A DNA stretch of 64,000 nucleotides from Gemmatimonadaceae bacterium (lineage in GTDB: Bacteria; Gemmatimonadota; Gemmatimonadetes; Gemmatimonadales; Gemmatimonadaceae), in contig DASXUN010000003.1 of assembly GCA_036504815.1 (NCBI GenBank), positions 62,001 through 126,000 on the forward strand, in the 5' to 3' direction. A program made the position numbers and the translations under genes. Every line of letters starts with the position of its first letter. Positions within the stretch are counted from its first letter, which is position 1. Positions 60,524 through 64,000 of the stretch are shown in pieces. The notes beneath the pieces were generated by a model. That model did no database searches and was not told where the DNA came from. It worked only from the letters and a program-made list of their open reading frames with translations.

Positions 60524-62536
60524 ATGGCAACGTTCCCGAAGTTCCGCACTCTCGCCGGCGCTGGCGTGATCGCGTCGGCGGCCCTGCTCGCCTTTGCCTG
60601 CGCCAAGCGGCCGTCCAGCGGCGGCCTCATCAGCGCGGACGCCGCCAAGGCGGTGTACGTGGCGCCGGGGCAGTATGACGAGTTCTACGCCTTCATGTCC
60701 GGCGGTTTCAACGGGCAGATCGGCGTCTACGGGCTCCCGTCCGGCCGGCGCCTCAAGACGATCCCCGTCTTCTCGCAGTACCCCGAGAACGGCTACGGCT
60801 ACAGCGAAGAGACCAAGCCGATGCTCAACACGAGCTACGGCTTCGTGCCCTGGGACGACACGCACCACCCGGCGCTGTCGCAGACCAACGGCGAAGACGA
60901 CGGACGCTGGCTCTTCATCAACGCCAACAACACCCCGCGCATCGCGCGCATCGACCTCACCCGCTTCGAGACCGAGGAGATCCTCGAGATCCCGAATGCC
61001 GGCGGCAACCACGGCTCGCCGTACATCACGCAGAACAGCGAGTATGTGATGTCGGCCACGCGCTTCAGCGTGCCGGTGCCGAACAGCGACGTCCCGATCA
61101 GCGACTTCAAGAAGCGCTTCAAGGGGCAGATCTCGTTCATCCGCGCCGACCAGCCGGGGAAGATGGCGATCGCGTTCCAGATGATCGTGCCGGGCTTCAA
61201 CTATGACCTGGCGCGCGCCGGAAAGGGGCCGAGCAACGGCTGGGTCTTCTTCTCGATGTACAACACCGAGCAGGCCAACTCGCTGCTCGAGGTGAACGCC
61301 TCGCAGAACGACAAGGACTTCGTCGCCGCCGTCAACTGGAAGGCGATCGAGGGCTGCGCGAAGGCGGGCAAGACGAAGAACGTCGCCGCCAGCTACGTGC
61401 ACAACTTCACCGACGAGTTCACGCGCGTGGCGAAGTCCGAGACCGTCACTTCGGTGCCGCAGTTCGAGGCCAAGGACTGCCCGGGCGCGATCTACTTCCT
61501 CCCGACGCCCAAGTCGCCGCACGGCGCCGACGTGGACCCGACGGGCGAGTACATCGTCGCCGGCGGCAAGCTGGCCTCCGTCATCCCGGTGCACTCGTTC
61601 TCCAAGATGATCAAGGCCATCGAGGCCAAGGCCTTCGAAGGCAACATTGATGGCATCCCGGTGCTGAAGTACGACGCGACGCTTGCCGGCGAGGTCAAGA
61701 ACCCCGGCCTCGGCCCCCTGCACACCGAGTTCGACGGCAAGGGCTACGCGTACACCTCGTTCTTCATCTCGTCGGAAGTCGTGAAGTGGAAGCTCGGCAC
61801 GTGGGAAGTCGTGGACCGCGTCCCGACGTACTACTCGGTGGGCCACCTGATGATTCCGGGCGGCGGCACGATGAAGCCGAACGCCAAGTACATGGTGGCG
61901 ATGGACAAGATCACCAAGGACCGCTACCTGCCCACGGGTCCCGAGCTCACGCAGAGCGCGCAGCTCTATGACATCTCGGGCGACAAGATGAAGCTCCTGC
62001 TCGACTTCCCCACTGAGGGCGAGCCGCACTACGCCCAGGCCATCGAGGCGAAGAAGATCAAGGACAAGCAGATCAAGTTCTTCAAGCTGGCCGACAGCAA
62101 GGCGCCGCACGTCTCGCGCTCGGAGAAGGAGACGGGGATCAGCCGCGAAGGGAAGAAGGTGCACGTGCGCATGACCGCCATCCGCTCGCACTTCTCGCCG
62201 GACAACATCGAAGGGGTCCAGGTGGGTGACACGGTGCTGTTCCACGTCACCAACCTCGAGCAGGACTGGGACGTCCCGCATGGCTTCGCCGTGATGGGCG
62301 CCACCAACGGCGAGCTGCTCATCATGCCGGGTGAGACCCGCACGCTGCAGTGGACCCCGAAGAAGCCCGGCGTCTACCCGATGTATTGCACCGACTTCTG
62401 CTCGGCGCTGCACCAGGAAATGCAGGGGTACGTCCGCGTCTCGCCGGCCGGCAGTTCGGTGGCGCTGAGCGGTGTCACCTCCAGAGGTCCGCAGTCCCTG
62501 CCCAAGGCCGAGGCCGGCCCGAAGCAGCAGCAGTAG
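60524..62536 (+). CDS. nosZ: Nitrous-oxide reductase, Sec-type (clade II-like) lipoprotein
   Basis: NosZ reduces N2O to N2 in the periplasm. 670 residues. The N-terminus (VIASAALLAFAC, Cys26) is a lipoprotein/Sec signal without a twin-Arg motif, as in clade II enzymes. CuZ ligands start at DDTHHP (about 111-116) and continue with GNHGSPY, and YVHNFTDEFTRV. The CuA domain at the C-terminus has HFSPDNIEGVQVGD, the His in WDVPHGFAVMG, and CTDFCSALHQEMQG with Cys622, Cys626, His630 and Met633. All copper ligands I can check are present. It is first in the nos gene set and faces nsrR. Confidence 0.97.
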   Translation: MATFPKFRTLAGAGVIASAALLAFACAKRPSSGGLISADAAKAVYVAPGQYDEFYAFMSGGFNGQIGVYGLPSGRRLKTIPVFSQYPENGYGYSEETKPMLNTSYGFVPWDDTHHPALSQTNGEDDGRWLFINANNTPRIARIDLTRFETEEILEIPNAGGNHGSPYITQNSEYVMSATRFSVPVPNSDVPISDFKKRFKGQISFIRADQPGKMAIAFQMIVPGFNYDLARAGKGPSNGWVFFSMYNTEQANSLLEVNASQNDKDFVAAVNWKAIEGCAKAGKTKNVAASYVHNFTDEFTRVAKSETVTSVPQFEAKDCPGAIYFLPTPKSPHGADVDPTGEYIVAGGKLASVIPVHSFSKMIKAIEAKAFEGNIDGIPVLKYDATLAGEVKNPGLGPLHTEFDGKGYAYTSFFISSEVVKWKLGTWEVVDRVPTYYSVGHLMIPGGGTMKPNAKYMVAMDKITKDRYLPTGPELTQSAQLYDISGDKMKLLLDFPTEGEPHYAQAIEAKKIKDKQIKFFKLADSKAPHVSRSEKETGISREGKKVHVRMTAIRSHFSPDNIEGVQVGDTVLFHVTNLEQDWDVPHGFAVMGATNGELLIMPGETRTLQWTPKKPGVYPMYCTDFCSALHQEMQGYVRVSPAGSSVALSGVTSRGPQSLPKAEAGPKQQQ

Positions 62537-62618
62537 CAGGATCGGTCCGGGGGCGCGGCGGTCCCGTCGCCCGCCCCCTGGCCGCCCCCGCGTCTCCGTC
62601 TCCCCACGCGAGTCCACA

Positions 62619-63218
62619 GTGCCCAAGTCCGCCCGAATCCTCGTCGCCGTCGCCGCGTTGCTCATGTGCGCCGGCTTCGTCCTGCCGCTCTGGCGCGTCG
62701 ATCTCGTCGCGCCGCAGTATCCCGAGGGGCTGGGAATGCTCATCCGCGTCAACACGGTTGTGGGCGTGAAGGAGCAGGACCTCAACAGCATCAACAACCT
62801 GAACCACTACATCGGGATGAAGCGCATCGAGCCGGATGCGATTCCCGAGCTGAAGTACATGCCGGCGATCCTCGGCGTGCTGGTCGTGTCCGCGCTCGGC
62901 GTGGCCGCGCTCGGCAAGCGCGGCGTGCTCTCCGCCTGGACGGCGGCGTTCGGTGCCGTGCTGGCCGCCGGGCTCTACGACTACTGGAAGTGGGGCTACG
63001 AGTACGGGCACGACCTCGACGTCGAGACGGCGATCATCAAGATCCCGGACATGACGTACCAGCCGCCGCTCATCGGCTCCAAGCAGTTGCTGAACTTCAC
63101 GGCCACCTCCTGGCCCGCCTCTGGCGGGTGGCTCCTCGTGATCGCGACGGCGCTTGTCGCGGTCGCCGTCTGGCAATCGTACCGCCGGGCGCCGATTTCC
63201 CCCGACCGCGTCGCATAG
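62619..63218 (+). CDS. NosB-like membrane protein of the nos cluster
   Basis: A 199-residue membrane protein starting at GTG 62619, 82 bp after nosZ. Four helices are visible: ILVAVAALLMCAGFVLPLW, MPAILGVLVVSALGVAAL, AAFGAVLAAGLYDYWKW and GGWLLVIATALVAVAVW. A large loop between helices 1 and 2 holds INNLNHYIGMKRIEP, and between 3 and 4 GHDLDVETAIIKIPDMTYQPPLIG. Its position directly after nosZ and its size fit NosB, a membrane protein of clade II nos clusters with no proven function. An imperfect GC-rich hairpin lies at about 62545-62580 in the gap. Confidence 0.75.
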   Translation: MPKSARILVAVAALLMCAGFVLPLWRVDLVAPQYPEGLGMLIRVNTVVGVKEQDLNSINNLNHYIGMKRIEPDAIPELKYMPAILGVLVVSALGVAALGKRGVLSAWTAAFGAVLAAGLYDYWKWGYEYGHDLDVETAIIKIPDMTYQPPLIGSKQLLNFTATSWPASGGWLLVIATALVAVAVWQSYRRAPISPDRVA

Positions 63219-63243
63219 CGCCGGTCACAGCTCCCAGACTCCC

Positions 63244-63705
63244 ATGCGCCGACTCGTCCCCCCGTGTCGTCCCGCCCTCCTCGCGCTGGCGCTGCTCCTT
63301 GGCGCCTGCCGTGGACGCGAACCTGAACCCGTGGTTCTCAACGAGGACCAGTGCGGCTACTGCCGCATGACCATCTCCGACGCGCGTTTTGGCGGCGAAG
63401 CGGTGCTTCCCACCGGGCGCGTGCTCAAGTTCGACGCCGCCGAGTGCCTGCTGTCGTGGGCGCGCGCCACGCCCGCCGACCAGCGGGGCGACATCTACAT
63501 CATCGACCTGCAGCACCCGGGAAGCTTCGTCCCGGTGACCGCCGCGGGCTTCCTGCAGGGTGGCATGCTGCAGGGTCCGATGGGTGGCTCCGTGGTCGGT
63601 TTTGCGAGCGCCGCGAAGGCCGAGGAGCAGCGCACGATGCTCGGCGGCCGCGTGACGACGTGGGCCGAGCTGCTCGCCGACACGGCGAGCATGGGGCAGC
63701 ACTAA
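63244..63705 (+). CDS. nosL: NosL copper-binding lipoprotein
   Basis: NosL is an outer-face lipoprotein that binds Cu(I) and helps build the NosZ copper sites. 153 residues, signal ending LLLGAC (Cys about 21). NEDQCGYCRMTISDARFGGEAV carries the CxxCxM copper motif in the right place. VLKFDAAECLLSW and the later VVGFASAAKAEEQRTMLGG are typical. The TAA stop shares its last base with the nosD ATG, so nosL and nosD are coupled. Confidence 0.93.
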   Translation: MRRLVPPCRPALLALALLLGACRGREPEPVVLNEDQCGYCRMTISDARFGGEAVLPTGRVLKFDAAECLLSWARATPADQRGDIYIIDLQHPGSFVPVTAAGFLQGGMLQGPMGGSVVGFASAAKAEEQRTMLGGRVTTWAELLADTASMGQH

Positions 63706-64000
63706 TGCGTCGTCTGCTGCTCACGGCGTTGCTCACCGTCGGCCTGGTTCGCGTGGCGCACGCGACCGACCTCACCGTCGGCAAGGGCGGACAGTTCGCG
63801 ACCATCACCGCCGCGCTGGCTGCGGCGCAGCCGGGTGATCGCGTGCTGGTCCGGGCCGGCACGTATCGTGAGCCGACCCTCGTCGTGCGCACGCCGCGCC
63901 TGCTCGTCGAAGGGCAGGGATGGCCGGTGCTCGATGGCCAGGGGGCGCGCGAGGTGCTCGTCATCGCGGCCGACGACGTCACGGTGCGCGGCCTCGTGGC
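63705..64000 (+). CDS. nosD: NosD copper-site maturation protein, 5' part only
   Basis: The first 98 codons of a periplasmic protein that runs off the window. After a signal peptide (LLTALLTVGLVRVAHA) the sequence FATITAALAAAQPGDRVLVRAGTYREP is the start of a right-handed parallel beta-helix (CASH/PbH1 type). DDVTVRGLV continues it. Position after nosL and this opening match NosD, which works with NosF and NosY in NosZ copper delivery; those genes should follow beyond the edge. Confidence 0.9.
   Translation, partial: MRRLLLTALLTVGLVRVAHATDLTVGKGGQFATITAALAAAQPGDRVLVRAGTYREPTLVVRTPRLLVEGQGWPVLDGQGAREVLVIAADDVTVRGLV

Noticed and set aside
60428-62797. 789-codon open frame antisense to nosZ
   Set aside because: It is the reverse shadow of a GC-rich gene with all expected motifs on the plus strand; its product is Arg/His/Asp-rich low complexity without any domain.

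Overview
The window is a gene-dense, high-GC bacterial chromosome segment. No stretch of more than about 300 bases lacks a gene, and I see no rRNA, tRNA, phage or IS genes. Its content fits an aerobic or micro-aerobic, menaquinone-using, N2O-reducing Gram-negative bacterium, most plausibly of the phylum Gemmatimonadota. The grounds are the Sec/lipoprotein-type (clade II-like) NosZ, UbiD/UbiX/UbiA-type menaquinone tail genes, a zinc-ribbon Ser/Thr kinase with a TPR tail, many GTG starts and pervasive 4-bp gene overlaps. The phylum is an inference from gene style; no rRNA gene is present to confirm it.

Layout. (1) 1-9262, minus strand: a ten-gene run from gpmI through a predicted outer-membrane protein, queD, fdhD, mobA, mobB, dacB-like, moeA, a methyltransferase and a zinc-ribbon membrane protein, then a truncated outer-membrane protein gene. 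It is mainly molybdenum-cofactor maturation. (2) 9349-14108, plus: a cell-envelope cluster with an SH3-like secreted protein, a membrane-anchored protein, an L,D-transpeptidase and two M15-type peptidase paralogues. (3) 14241-24263, plus: guaB, an amino-acid permease, an NrnA-like phosphoesterase, four type IV pilin-like genes, mrp and a SAM-hydrolase-family protein. (4) 24288-26692, minus: ECF sigma factor, anti-sigma factor and a membrane protein with a bactofilin-like region. (5) 26835-30593, plus: menaquinone completion (menG, UbiD-, UbiA- and UbiX-type genes). (6) 30818-38097, plus: MFS transporter, phosphoesterase, large Ser/Thr kinase and a large Ig-repeat lipoprotein. (7) 38209-42764, minus: a translationally coupled four-gene set joining an FHA-linked class III cyclase, a flavoprotein, a stand-alone cyclic-nucleotide-binding protein and a GltD-like iron-sulfur oxidoreductase. 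(8) 43018-60270: housekeeping genes (SDR, split TPP enzyme, two M48 peptidases, half-UvrC, mutM, purD, two transsulfuration enzymes, glmM-like, glmS, dtd, maf, nsrR). (9) 60524-64000, plus: the nos cluster (nosZ, a nosB-like gene, nosL, start of nosD), facing nsrR across a region with a good NsrR-box candidate.

Two things stand out. First, a family of heptanucleotide repeats with unit GATGGCR sits immediately behind, or inside, the 3' ends of four genes. Related GACGGNR heptads and a 22-nt G-rich core occupy other intergenic regions, often as two inverted arms; this looks like an undescribed dispersed element. Second, the cyclase/cNMP-receptor/flavoprotein/GltD-ferredoxin operon looks like a self-contained cyclic-nucleotide-controlled redox system.
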